Source: Liolophura sinensis (taxonomy: Eukaryota > Mollusca > Polyplacophora > Chitonida > Chitonidae). From it: 64,000 nt of DNA. Each line of letters opens with the position of its first letter. Positions within the stretch are counted from its first letter, which is position 1. The notes under the pieces are model-generated. The model saw only the letters and a list, made by a program, of their open reading frames with translations, was not told where the DNA came from and made no database searches. The stretch is from NCBI RefSeq assembly GCF_032854445.1, contig NC_088300.1, positions 17,799,570 to 17,863,569 on the forward strand. The letters are read 5' to 3'. Shown here piece after piece: positions 24,342 through 36,248 of the stretch. Position numbers and translations under genes: made by a program.

Positions 24342-26575
24342 TATGGTTGCATCTGGTTCAGCTTATCCCTGAGATATAGTGGATTTACAAGCATTCATGT
24401 CAACATGTTGGTTTTATTAACACTTTGAATCAAAGCGCTTCTGAGATGCTTATATTTGCAAACGAATTGGAAATTATCTAGGGACTTCGAGTTTGAAATG
24501 TGAATTGGATGTCATACCTGGAATTACGACTCCCATGAGCCATTGAAAACAGATGACCTCTTCTCTCGTATATATCACCAGCTTGCTATTTGTATGTATT
24601 ATTTCTTACATATTCCTCTGGAAACTGGTCTGCTAATATGTTGTTATTATCGATTTGAAATGCCACTGCACATAGTGGTAAACAAATGTTGGACTTGACG
24701 CTTATAGATTCACAAAAAGGAAATATTTACTGTGGATAGCTCCATAGAAAAATCCGGTGGAAGTCAGCTTAGTATTTTCTCAAAAGTCAATGCTTTTTTT
24801 GTAACTGTAGATGTACAAGTAATACAAAAATACAGTAGGTTACAAAATCTTTTGCATGGAAAGCGCATTAGCTAGGGGAATAGCATGTTAACGGTATTTA
24901 ACCTTTAACATTTTGGACAGAAACTCACGCTATACAGTCTGCTGCAGCTTTATCACGAAGACGTCGTGATGTTGTGGTCATTGTATTTGCGCATATATGT
25001 ATAGGTGTGGTCATTTCCCAGTCCCACTGTTCGATGTGACATTCATAACTTAACTACCTAATTATCAACATCAGATACCATGTTCTTCAGATAAAAATTA
25101 ATTCAGATTTCTTATATACTGTATGGTTGAAAACTAGGTATATGGCCGTAAAACGTTAAATAATTACACTATACATACATTTTTTTACACCTGTTACACT
25201 CTGTTACGAGTGTTTCGTTACTCAACTTTCCAATTATTCTATAAACTGTGTGTTTCTTTACTAATAATTGCGATGTAGGTATGGCCCATCGTCCAGTTTT
25301 GAGTTTCACTCATATTGACACTCAGTGTATAACAATGCATAATACTCTTAATGTTCCTCGAAGACCACTTGTCTTCAACAAATATGGTGCTCATATGTGA
25401 ACGCGTTACGCGTGTGAAGTTCGTGAGTATGATGCCAAAGTTCTGTGGTTTACCCTGCACTCTCTGGCTCCTTCCACTCATCCCAACGACTGCCATCGTG
25501 TAAGACAAACATGCAAAGGCAAACGTGATTTTATTAGTAAAACAACTAGCAAATCCAAGAAACAAATGCTTTAGACCAGCTCGTTGTACCCTGCCAAAAG
25601 AGTATACTAAATATCTTTTACACCACATGAGGCTTGCCAATAGAACATTTTGGCATTGAACACGAATTGTTATGTTGGGGAAAACATAGTATTTTTTTTT
25701 TGCCTGTCTGTTTGTAACGATGAACCGACTCCCTCATGGTATCCAGTCCATGCCGTGTACACCACAAAATCTAGTACAGAAATGTTTGTATGCCCGGGAA
25801 AACATTTCATCAATGAGTACAAGCGGGAGAACACAAACAGGGGCCACACATGTGTTTCATCAGAAGTCATTATAGGCCTTCCCATGGAGTTGTTGTTGTT
25901 GTGCATCAGTGGAAACTTTCCATGCGGGGCCTGCCATGTTCTACAAAGTGATTGTAGGCTACGCTGTTTGTGACCACAATGGTAATACATATTAAAATAC
26001 ATGTGTAACCATAGTATTTACAGCAGCCCTTTTTATAATTTGTCCTATAGGACAAGGTCACCTTAATGTAAATTACCGCGTATCCCAAATGTCACGTGGG
26101 ATTTTCTTTTCTTCCTGTTGTCTGGAAACGCAAGTTAGTCGTAATTAGTCGTAATTTCGATGAAATTCATCTGTGTAGTTCATTTGAGTTGCATTTATGT
26201 CATGGGCATACTCAAAATTATTTCAGTTGAACGATGACGGTGTGGCTCAGGAACAGTTCAAACCAGGTATCACAATGTGGAATGCTTCGCACTTTTTAAG
26301 AATCCTTTAAAAAGTGCATGCGCCTTTTATAGAATAAAGTAAAACCAAGCAGCCATCTTTAAACATGTGATAAAAGTTCTCAATATTAAATATACGAAAT
26401 ATGTTAAATCTGTAAAATTAAGCCAGTGAATGATTTTTCGGTTTAATATTGCTGTTTATTTTCGGTCTCCACAACCAGATGTTAGGCACGTTGGGTACAG
26501 ATATTTTCTTCTTTATATGACTGCTCTGGTCTGAAAATAGTTAGCTATGGCTTTATACCTTCGATGGGAATCCGG

Positions 26576-26690
26576 GAATCCCATTCTCGTCGGCATGATT
26601 CCCTTCAACCAAAACTACAGGAATCGCTATTCTCGGCGGCATAATTCCTTCAACCAAAACTACGGGAATTCAATTCTCGTCGGCATTCCA
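26576..26690. repeat. 45-bp tandem repeat, 2.5 copies
   Basis: Units share TTCTCGTCGGCAT and CCTTCAACCAAAACTAC. A 61-codon ORF (26547-26732) runs through them but looks like a by-product of the period. Confidence 0.75.
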
Positions 26691-28183
26691 GTAAGGGTAA
26701 AGAAATATTTTCCAAAATATAAAATGTTCTGATTTTAACCTTTCTAACTACAAGTGCATGTGCCATACCTCCTTAAGCATGTGCATACGACAAATAAATT
26801 ATATGAAATATATTTCATATGATTTATAATTATAAAATCCACAAAATCTGTTTGCCATTATATGCATGACAACCTTAAGCAACAGCTTTGTGGTTCTAGA
26901 TGTCAGTGGATAAACTATGGAAATAAAGGCCTTTGGCTGTTGAGGTTTCTGTTTTCTTTCCGAAAATAAGGCCTAGCATTGCCGAAGCCTGATTGTGTTC
27001 AAGCATGGTTTACACAGCTCCGCCCTGGCCGCATTCCACCCTATACCACTCACCCCCCAGGCGCCATAAATAGTCAACCGCAGTGTACACGTACCGTGCG
27101 TATGCGTGACTGCTGCTCACGCAGAATCAGCGTAGACTTGAGTGAAATTGGATTCGGGCAGTTACACATACAGCCAGTTATGCTGACACCTTGTCGGTGA
27201 GAGAGTTGATGCAGTGAGAGATCGGTACTCGCATGAGGCACAGTAATACGCCCTCGCCCCCCCCCCCCCCCATTCACCTCCCTGCTCCCCACATCCCTCA
27301 CCCCCATACTCTATATGTGTCGTTATGCCTCGTATTACAGTTCAGGTTACAATTATATCACCATTATGTTGTTGTCGATTTGACGCTACATGTAAGAAAA
27401 CATAGCATTCCCACTGTACTTCATATTTGTGTATTTGTAAGAAAATCTCACTAGGAGTAAGTATGACAACCATGATGGGATATACCGATGCAGCAATGTC
27501 TATGTAGCTGCAAATAGCTGTATTTTTATACAAGGGTTATTCCATAGATAGGGGGTTTAACATTGGTGGGTTTTCAGTACGCAGTTTGCAACACCCAGTA
27601 GCACCCGATGACAAAATTCAGTTCATTAATTTAATTGTTGTATAGAAAACCTCCAAAATTTCATGGTAAATATCAGGAAATGACCATATATATCGCTGCA
27701 AAGTGGCACAACGGGACACCACTTTGATGTCGAAACACGAAAACTCCAAATATCACTGGCAAAATTCACAATATTTGCACTTTTTGACTGGCGAAAAATC
27801 CAAATAAAAGTAAACTATAAACACACTGAATGGTGAAAAGCAGAACATCTCTATTTGAAGAGGACATCAGCACATGGCCACCTAACAGTTATGTCATGAC
27901 AGACCCTCAAACATGAGATCGTATCATTGAATTTTAGTTTCCTCTGCGACTGTAGATCTGGCGGTATACCTGGCAAAAAGTAATGATTTTTATCTTCCTG
28001 TGTCCGATTTGCTTAAGCCATGGTAAGAGTGGAGGGGGGGGGGGGTATAAATTGCTATTTATGCATTTACATGAACAGTTAGAATAAAACACTGACAGGT
28101 AAATTGACAAGAGGCCATTTGCCAGTTATCACACTGTTGTCGCTGCTCTGGCCATACTCTCTATGCTGTACGTCTTTAATTAT

Positions 28184-28396
28184 GCACCAATGCGGTAGCT
28201 GTGAGTTCAAGTCCAGCTCATGCTGGCTTCCTCTCCGGCCGTAAGTGGGAAGATCTCTCAGCAACCTGTGGATGGTCGTGGGTTTCCCCCGGGCTCTGCC
28301 CGGTTTCCACCCACCATAATGCTGGCCGCCGTCGTATAAGTGAAATATTCTTGAGTACGGCGTAAAACACCAATCAAATAAAATAAATAAATAAAT
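28184..28396 (+). mobile_element. tRNA-derived SINE (S2)
   Basis: B box GAGTTCAAGTCC, then the conserved body CACCATAATGCTGGCC, then AAACACCAATCAAATAAA and an AAATAAAT tail. This is the best-preserved body and tail in the window. Confidence 0.8.
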
Positions 28397-29049
28397 CTTT
28401 AATTATGTGTTTGACGTTTGACGTATTTCTCCAGGTTCAGACAATTATGTCAGACAGCCTTCTTTGACATCTTTTATGACTGGTATTATACAGATAATGC
28501 ATGTTGAGGGATGGGATAACAGGAAATGTCAACCGGAGTAAAGTAAAAGCATTTGTCGAGAGCTGACAGTTCCTGACATCCCATCCCCCAGCATGCACTA
28601 TGCCCTCTATTTTACCTGTCCTCTCAGTTGGTACTTTATATCGATAACGGAGCTAGCCGTTGTCAAAGGGAGGTAAATGGAGTAGAATGAACGCACGTGA
28701 TCGTTGGATATTAGCATGAGATCGTTGCCTATTGCCTCGTGAACTTGGGATATTCATGATCGTGACGTTTCTTTGTAAACAATGATTATTTCAGCTTGAT
28801 CCATCATTGGGGAGCGAGTCTAGACGTTTAGTGTGCTTGCCTTTCAATCTCTTGTGTGTACACCTGTACATGTTCGTCACATGTGGGAGAGTTCATCAGT
28901 TACTTGCCAAAGGTCGGTGGTTTACTCCACTCATAAAACTGTATGGCACTGAATAACAATCAAAACCAAATCAAATTGAGTCGCCGTTGTGAGGGAAAGT
29001 TACAACGTTACATTTAAGTTAGTCTCAAGCATGTTTTTTCGCTTTTCAG

Positions 29050-29199
29050 CCTTTTGGCAGGCGACCCAGGCCATGGAATGCATCGGATTGATCCTTGGAG
29101 TCATTGCTCTCATCCTCGTTATCCTCTACCTGTTCGTCGACCAATTCAGAGGGAACAAAAACATCGTCCTCTACTCACTCGTCTCTGCCATAGCCGCCG
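29050..29199 (+). CDS. Locus C shared exon: TM2/TM3
   Basis: A 150-nt exon after ttttcag, beginning FWQATQAMECIGL. TM2 (LILGVIALILVILYLFV) leads to a charged loop (DQFRGNKN) and the first part of TM3, then the donor GCCG|gtaaga. Both ends are phase 1, matching the three upstream first exons and the exon at 30833. It aligns with the 150-nt exon of gene B and the 147-nt exon of gene A. No second copy on this strand was found, so cassettes C1, C2 and C3 would have to share it. Confidence 0.78.
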
Positions 29200-30581
29200 G
29201 TAAGAAGTAGTATTGTTTTCCTATCGACATTATGAGTCATTATGAGCACTATTATTGTCTCATACACCTCCCCAAACTTACAGACGTTTCAACTGTAAAT
29301 TTAATCTGTATAAGGAGGGTCTTACTCCTAAGGAACTGGTCTGACTACTTCGGTCACCAAGTGTAAGGCCAAGCGCCTCCGTAGTCGGCTACGCGAGTTT
29401 AATCATGATTCGTTTGGTACCAAAATCTATAGGCTATCTTGGACATTTATCTTGGTGTCTGAAATAAAATGAGAGGCAAAGTACTGGTGGGTCAAGTGCC
29501 AGCATACCGTGACATGGTAGAACGCCAGACAGCACTATAAATATAGTGTTCAAAAAAAAAGGAAAGAAAGAAAAGAAAAGAAAAACGCGCAGGTGAATCT
29601 TCTGAAGTTCAGAGTGAGATACTTGATTTAATATTCTGTTGATTTTAGCCAGGTTACACAGTGAGAGCGTTGGAATGTCAGTAATCATAAATCAAGCATT
29701 AGAAGCTGACACCAGGTCACCATTATGTGCCACGTTCCTGTTCTGGGAGGGTATAAAGCGAAATTAAAAGCCCAAGGAAACAACCATCTAGGGGGATGAG
29801 TCAGTTTTTGCCATTCAAAATAGTCATATCCAGTTTATTGGATGCAGGCCGTATCTCAACACCATTAAACATGTCGTAGGGTAGATGTTTTGCTAAGGGC
29901 GGATGATGTTTGCCTCTGCTGTGACTGCAAGTCAGTTCGAACCTGGTTCATAGGCTGTATTCATGTAGCTTCCCTATCCCTACACATGAATAATTTGAAA
30001 TGCATGTTTTTTAGGAGTGGACACGTTTTCTGCTATATTTAATACCGAGATAGAATTCAGTGAGAGCGTAATTATCCTCACACTGTCATGAGATTGGATT
30101 ACTCTTTTTCGAGCATATATGACTAATCTGTTCACCGACAAATCCATGGTTATTATTCCATTATCCACAACATCACGACGTTGTGTTCTGTCCTCTTTCT
30201 GCAATACAAAGCATATTAATAGGTCTTTATTATTACCATTTTATACACGCAAATATTTTTTGACGATGCCCAATCTGTCTCATGGGTTTAAAATGTTCGT
30301 CTCGATGCAGACAGTAGTGCTTCATTTACATTCAGGAGATTTCTTCACGTACTTTGGCTCTGTTTGGTTTCCTCCACCCATAAACAGACCTTGACCTGAA
30401 AGTCCGGATGTTTCCTCGGGTGTTTGAATCTCTTTGTATGGCTTCGCTGCCTATGAAGCTGACCAAAAATAATGCGTGCCTCAGATGAAAAGTAACAGAG
30501 GACTGTGTCCAGATATACTTCATACAAATTTTTTATTTATATTTTCTTATCGAGAAGTCAGACAAAGGCCTAGTTTTGTCA

Positions 30582-30800
30582 GAAGCCTCTGACCAATTCA
30601 GACCATGTGAGTTCAAGTCCAGCTCATTGTTGTTTCCCCTTTGGTCCTACACGGAAAGGCTTGCCAACAACCTACTAATGGACGTGCGGTTCTCCCGGCC
30701 CTGTCCGGTTTCCTCCTTCCATAATGTTAGCCGTCATCGTGCGAAGGAAATATTCTTAAATGCGGTGTAAAACACCAATCAATCAAAGAAATAAATAAAC
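30582..30800 (+). mobile_element. tRNA-derived SINE (S3), ending just before an exon
   Basis: Has the GAGTTCAAGTCCAGCTC B-box region, a diverged body and AAACACCAATCAATCAAA tail. It ends about 30 bp before the TM4 exon of locus C, so its A-rich tail sits close to the branch point/polypyrimidine region of that intron. Confidence 0.7.
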
Positions 30801-30832
30801 ATGCAAAATTAAATCCGTGTTTTGTCTTTCAG

Positions 30833-30984
30833 GTATTTTCATCACTATCGGTATCATCATCTGGGGAACACATTACCCCTCCTACCAACTCGGCTGGTCG
30901 TTCGCCCTGGCCTGTGTGGGCGGAGTCTTCCTCTTCTTAGCCGGCCTTCTCCTCATCCCAGAGAAGAAACCCCAGCTGATCTAA
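30833..30984 (+). CDS. Locus C terminal exon: TM3 end, TM4 and C-terminus
   Basis: After tgtctttcag, in phase 1. It encodes the end of TM3 (IFITIGIIIWG), the second extracellular loop, TM4 (GWSFALACVGGVFLFLAG) and a short tail PEKKPQLI, then TAA. The tail is basic and short and lacks an obvious PDZ-binding end like that of classical claudins. Joined to cassette C3 and the exon at 29050, the product would be about 155 aa. Confidence 0.8.
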
Positions 30985-32195
30985 CTCAGGCTGACCACAA
31001 ACTGCCACCATCACCGTCATGAGGGCCTTATGCTCACCCCTGGGCTTTGGTCGGATGTCATCATTTCTTTATCAGAAGACTGTCAAATCTTAATTATAAC
31101 CAGAAGTGAATGTCACTCATTCCGTTGGGCTGTCTCTGCCACCGCAAGGCAGAAATATTCAAAACAAAGAAGTTTGGTTTCATTTGAGTTAATTGCCAGG
31201 TATATACCAGAGAAGAAAGCCGCACACTTTTCCCTTTGTGGAGGATTTATAAAAGAAAGTTCAGACGAAATTGTGTACATGGCGGTCGGTAGATATGCAC
31301 CGAGAGGCAGTATGGGGAATCTGATCAGCGAAAGCCTCTTCTTGTAATTTCGCAGGGAGAATTTTCTCCACAAGTGACGTCATTTGAGGGATATTCTCCG
31401 TAGGTGACGTCATCTTGCTACACATAGAGATAGCGTATATTTGCGACAAAAAGTCTCCCTGCGAGCATCCACGAAAGAGGTCCCTGAAATTTGACAAATC
31501 AATTGCCATATTACAAAGGACTCATTACCTTGATGCAAGATCACCTTGGTAACGACGCCATTGCTTTCTAAGATGGGTTATTGTGGCATTCTGAATTCTG
31601 AAAAAGTTCTGAATTTCAGTCAGATGCATGATTTCAAGGTTGTGTCGCTTCATATTGTTAAGTTTTTAGAATCGTTGTTGACCTATAGAGTATATCTGCT
31701 AATGAATTTACAATTAAAAGTTTGTTTTTGTTGGATGAGCTAGGTCATGACAGTTTTACGAGAAGGTCATGACGGAACTGCACATGTACCCGGAATGCAC
31801 AAAGGTGGAATACATGTACCTCATCGTCAAATAAATAAATTGTCACTTTCGAAAATATGGTAAGATAATACTTGTTAGTTTCATTTAAAGGACATTTTTG
31901 GATGTTCTGACCTTTAGTCCTTCTGGTTACTCTGATAACATATGGTGTGCGCTCCCATGTAAGGCCTGTAGACGACTAGATGGTAATTGTAGTTAGCTCA
32001 ACTGCTGTGTTTATGTTAATGAAAATGTTATGTACAGAAGACGTTTACAAAATCACTCTTTAACACTGTCTGTATTTTAGGAAATGCGCATAATATGTGG
32101 TTCGGTGTACTTTTATGTTCATTCTTCTGCGTTACAAATTATGTGTGTATAAGTCTATGTATATCACTTTCTCAATAAAGAAACATGTAGTCTAT
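30985..32195 (+). other. Probable 3' UTR of locus C
   Basis: No credible coding exon follows the TAA at 30984. An AATAAA lies near 31831 and another, in TCTCAATAAAGAAACATG, at about 32174. A 105-codon ORF at 31030-31347 has no family resemblance and is treated as non-coding. Two GTGACGTCA motifs about 30 bp apart occur at about 31374-31411. Confidence 0.5.
32174..32179 (+). terminator. Poly(A) signal AATAAA, likely end of locus C
   Basis: Canonical hexamer 1.2 kb past the stop. The one near 31831 is a nearer alternative, but it is in an AAATAAATAAA run. Confidence 0.45.
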
Positions 32196-33076
32196 GTTAA
32201 CTCGAAGAGACGTTTTCCCTTCAGAGACGATGTGTCTATCACATATACTTAAAACACGTGGTGACCCTCACAACTATATCCGGCCCTTGACCTATGATCA
32301 ATGTGTGTTCTAAAGCGGTTTTCAGTCAACCACAAGATTCATAGTTGTAAGCATCCAAGTTCCTGGTAAGGAGCAGGAGACGATAAATAACATGGAACGA
32401 CATGAGCGAAATGTTGATTTTTGCCCATTCTTAAAGTTTAAAATACTACAGGTCACTGAAACTATCCTATCTGAAGGTAGACACATTCTGATTAGTTTCC
32501 CCAGAAAGAATTTAGTTAAGATACATATTTTTCATTTTTTTATAATAAAATTTTTTTTAAAAAAAGCCTCTCCTTCAAGGCCCAACTGACCTGGGTAAAA
32601 TTCGCTTCGTTTTCTTCGCCAGTACTCTGTGACCAAAGAAAGCGCTGATGATTGGCTCAGAGCAGGTATGACATAACTGCAAAACGATGATGGTTTGTCA
32701 TGTACCTGGCGAAAGTTGGTTTATTGTACAGGCAGTCAAGCCTGTCCCTGACAAGCAATGGCGGCCTGTCGTCATACGACTGTGCTATATAATATAGGGT
32801 TAGACAGGGTTTTGTACATGCTCTATCCGCTACAACGCTTAGGGACATACGAGACCTACGATTGTCCCATCTGAGGATTTGCTTACCGTATATACGACTG
32901 TCCATAGACCTATGACTAACATTCATATATGTGAGTCTAATGAACTTGTTTAATACAGCGCTATGCATATACCTTGTTTTTTAGGTATACAAAAAATCAG
33001 CTTGTATACTGTACATAAATTTACCCTGAACTTTCTATCCCCAAATACATTTCTAGATATATTTTGAGTCATAAAA

Positions 33077-34608
33077 TATACTATCCAAAAAAAGAAACGC
33101 ATAACCCGGTTTTTTGCGGTGGTGATGCAGTCTTTTCAATTATGCATAACTAAATAAGAATTGCTATTCTGCAAATATTTTTTTACACAGATTAAGGAAG
33201 GGTCCATATCTAGACAACAAGGCCATCAACTTGAGGTAAGACACTCACAATGAGTCTCCCACTTGAGTGGAATGTCAGTATCTGTTGTGACCACCACGGG
33301 CACGAATAACAGTTCTGACACGCCTTGTCATGGACTGGATGAGACGCTGGATAGAGGCCTGGGGAATGTTCTGCCACTCCTCCTGCAAACATGCAACTTG
33401 CTCTTGAAGCGTTTGGGGTTGAGGTTGACGTTGTCGTAGACGTCGATCAAGTTCATCCCACAGATGCTCAATTGGGTTAAGATCCGGGGAACGGGACAGC
33501 CAGGGTAGCACATTTACATTGTTTTCGGCGAGGAAGTCCCTTGTGACACGTGCCGTGTGCGGTCTGGCGTTGTTCTGCTGGAACAACTCCCGCTGAACGT
33601 CAATGACAGGTAAGAGGTGTGGCTGCAGGATGGTGTCTCGGTAGCGTACGGCCGTAAGATTTCCCTGAACGTGGACAAGATTTGAACGACCAGTATACGA
33701 TATTGCTGCCCACATCATCACACTCCCTCCACCAAATCTGTCCACTTGGCGTACGCAGTTAGGGGCATAACGTTCGTGAGCACGTCTGTAAACCCGGTTT
33801 CTACCATCACGTCTCTGCAATAGGAATCTGGACTCATCACTGAACCAAATGCGTCTCCAGTTGCGTAGATTCCATGCAGTCACGTTGTTACACCATCGGA
33901 GGCGATTCGCGCGATGGTGAGGACGCAGCACGATCCCAACATAGGGCCTCCTGGCTCTCAGTCCATGTTCCCTCAGCCTGTTCCGCACTGTCTGACCTGA
34001 TATCCTCCTCAGTCCCGGTATGCTGGCTGCTGTGCTTTCAGCTGTAGCACAACGGTCACGCAAATGGAGGACCATTATGTAGCGATCTTGGGCTGCTGTA
34101 GTGACACGTGGTCGACCTGAACGCCGACGGTCATTTGTTGTCCCAGTATTGTTGTAGCGGGCAGCAAGCCGTGAAATCGTGCTCTGGCTGACGTGTAGAC
34201 GCCTAGAAATGGACGATTGGGACTCTCCAGCTTGAAGTCTTCCAATGGCAATATTTCTTGTGACAGTGTCAAGACGTGGCATGTTGAATTAGCTTGAAAA
34301 CACCACTTGAAAGACGCCGATTTCCGGCCCGAAGTTGCGGTTTTATAGTCACACACTGTATGCTTTCCATGCGTAAGTTCGGCGTGTAAGACTGCACGTG
34401 ATGCAGTGTGGTGTGTGTTTACTTCTTCCAAAAACGGCCTCCAAACTCAACATTTTCAACCAAGAAATGTTTTGAGGAATAAAATGTGTGCTAACTGTGA
34501 CTATTAACAATATTAAAACACATTTTGCTCATGAAATGAAGACAAAATGTATTTATTTCATTTTAAAATAAAACAAAACACCTATGCGTTTCTTTTTTGG
34601 ATAGTATA
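33077..34608 (-). mobile_element. Tc1/mariner-type DNA transposon with TIRs and TA duplication
   Basis: The left end (33079-33103) and right end (34583-34606) are near-perfect inverted repeats of about 25 bp: TACTATCCAAAA at the outer ends and GAAACGCATA inside. Each is flanked by TA, the hallmark target duplication of Tc1/mariner elements. The element is 1.53 kb with one full-length ORF on the minus strand and short non-coding ends. It lies 0.9 kb past the likely poly(A) site of locus C. The near-identical TIRs and intact frame point to recent insertion. Confidence 0.9.
33275..34282 (-). CDS. Tc1-like transposase, DD34E type with second catalytic Asp replaced by Asn
   Basis: 335 aa, the usual Tc1 length, starting MPRLDTVTRNIAIGRL. 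Residues about 1-115 form a paired-like double helix-turn-helix DNA-binding region with the linker motif SGRPR (55-59). The catalytic domain shows FSDESRF (D149), then QQNNARPHTA, where the family has QQDNARPH, then SPDLNPIEHLWDELDRR (E272). Residue 237, the second metal-binding Asp, is Asn. The spacing of 34 residues to E272 is retained. Asp-to-Asn at this site is expected to abolish cut-and-paste activity. There is no frameshift or stop. It either lost function very recently or is kept for DNA binding; the former is more likely. Confidence 0.93.
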   Translation of the reverse strand: MPRLDTVTRNIAIGRLQAGESQSSISRRLHVSQSTISRLAARYNNTGTTNDRRRSGRPRVTTAAQDRYIMVLHLRDRCATAESTAASIPGLRRISGQTVRNRLREHGLRARRPYVGIVLRPHHRANRLRWCNNVTAWNLRNWRRIWFSDESRFLLQRRDGRNRVYRRAHERYAPNCVRQVDRFGGGSVMMWAAISYTGRSNLVHVQGNLTAVRYRDTILQPHLLPVIDVQRELFQQNNARPHTARVTRDFLAENNVNVLPWLSRSPDLNPIEHLWDELDRRLRQRQPQPQTLQEQVACLQEEWQNIPQASIQRLIQSMTRRVRTVIRARGGHNRY

Positions 34609-35056
34609 TTACTTTTAGCGCCAAATCTCTTTCTTTTCAGGTAGCCTTCCAAACAAACCCCAATATATCTATCTTAAACAATATAAGAAGCCTCAGAATA
34701 GAGTGAAATAGCGAAATTTTAAGTCAGATATTTCTCATGCTTATTTATATGTATATACAAATATATTTGATTACTTATCATTTAATAATAAATTTAAAGT
34801 GTATTTATAAACCTCAAATCAGTGTAACTCCCCATCAAATTGTTCTTTATTAGACGGGGAATTACTAATATCAAGGTTTTCCCGTATTCATTTAGTTACT
34901 AATATGAATGTATATACATTCAGGCAAATTTTAAACAGTACTTTTAATTACTGTTGGTGGACAGATTTCATAGAGAAAGAGATTATTTTCCTGAGTCAAA
35001 TGAAATCTTTTTAATTTTCTGTATATTATTTCGCTATACATGTGTAGTTGAGACAA

Positions 35057-35269
35057 TCCGTGACTGAGGGGGTTAGCACGCCAGTACGGCGCGATCACCC
35101 AGGAGCTTCCCACCAAAGCAGGTGCTGCATGTGACGGTCTGGCAACCACCTGCGGATCGTCATGGGTTTCCCCCGTTGCCCGGTTTCCTCCTACCATAAT
35201 GCTGGCCACCGTCGTATAAGTGAAATAATCTTGAGTGTGGCGTAAAAACTAATCAAATAAATAAATAAT
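35057..35269 (+). mobile_element. tRNA-derived SINE with rearranged head (S4)
   Basis: Starts TCCGTGACTGAGGGGGTTAG (tRNA-like A-box region), is altered where the B box should be, then shows the standard body TCATGGGTTTCCCCCG and an AATCAAATAAATAAATAA tail. Confidence 0.7.
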
Positions 35270-36223
35270 ATGAATAGTTGCTTGTATCGTAGGTGACCGA
35301 ACGGCATACCGTATACGGTTCGACCGAGCGTTGAAAATTGTCTATGCGGCAGCTGTTTGTAATATATGGCAGTTTTATGCACGCCATGGTAAGTTTCCGT
35401 ATGTACATTGCAAACATCGCAACCTCCCGGTATTGCATAGCAGTCCCGTGCACGCTACTTTGTGGCAACTGCGCAATACTGCACGGCAGCCGCTTATTAT
35501 TGTGCGTCAGTCGAACAGTACATTTTGTACATATCATGCTCTTGCTGCACTGTACTGCTCTCCTGTTGTGCAGTATATACTTACTGAAGGCTTGCCGTGT
35601 GCAAGTGTTGCTGGGTAGCCTGATACAAAACTCTGGAAACCAAGGATAAGCATGCAGACTTTACGGCCAAATCACCTTGACAATGATTCACAAATGATGT
35701 ATGACCACCATGTTCATGGTTGAGTTTAAAAATCTACTGAATGAAAAAACTGCAGACCATAACAGATATAAAGCCATGGCTGTGAAAAATATTTGTCAAC
35801 CATGTATATGTGTGGCCCATGGAGAGGTAGAAATAAATCCACAACACCAATGTTCAAGATGCCATTTTCACTTTTTTAATGGGAATAATTTGAATGTAGG
35901 CTGAATGAAATCCAACGCTCCCAGTAACGTATGGCCTCTAACGTTATCACGGATGGTAAATACCGATGTGACAGAATGTTTATCACCGTAGCTATCTGAA
36001 TTACAGGTATCATTAGACTATGCTGGTAAATACTTCACACAAGTATAAAATGATGTTACTACATGAAACATTACGCAGTCGGATTACCAAAGCAATCCAA
36101 ACGACAGTCACAACTATGTGTCTCATCCGGCCTGCTATTCCACCAGCAAACACCTGTAGACACCAAGGTCAGCACTTCACGCAGGTAAGTAACCAGGCCG
36201 GTGGGCACTCGGCCGCATCGTCG

Positions 36224-36248
36224 GGCAATCAAGAGAAACTTGCACTCC
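36224..36248 (-). repeat. 25-bp segment shared in inverted orientation with 40371-40395
   Basis: Read on the minus strand this is GGAGTGCAAGTTTCTCTTGA plus TTGCC, identical to 40371-40395 on the plus strand. It may be the conserved core of a dispersed repeat. The plus strand just before it has a good donor-like CAG|gtaagt at 36181-36189, but no exon could be supported. I see no gene between 35.3 and 43.3 kb. Confidence 0.5.

Noticed and set aside
25239..25640. 133-codon minus ORF with a hydrophobic stretch
   Set aside because: No family motif, no convincing splice context and no similarity to the local claudin-like exons.
28200..28235. tRNA gene suggested by a B-box-like GTTCAAGTCC
   Set aside because: Part of the dispersed SINE; no complete cloverleaf can be drawn.
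31030..31347. 105-codon plus ORF
   Set aside because: Lies in the probable 3' UTR of locus C and shows no recognisable domain.
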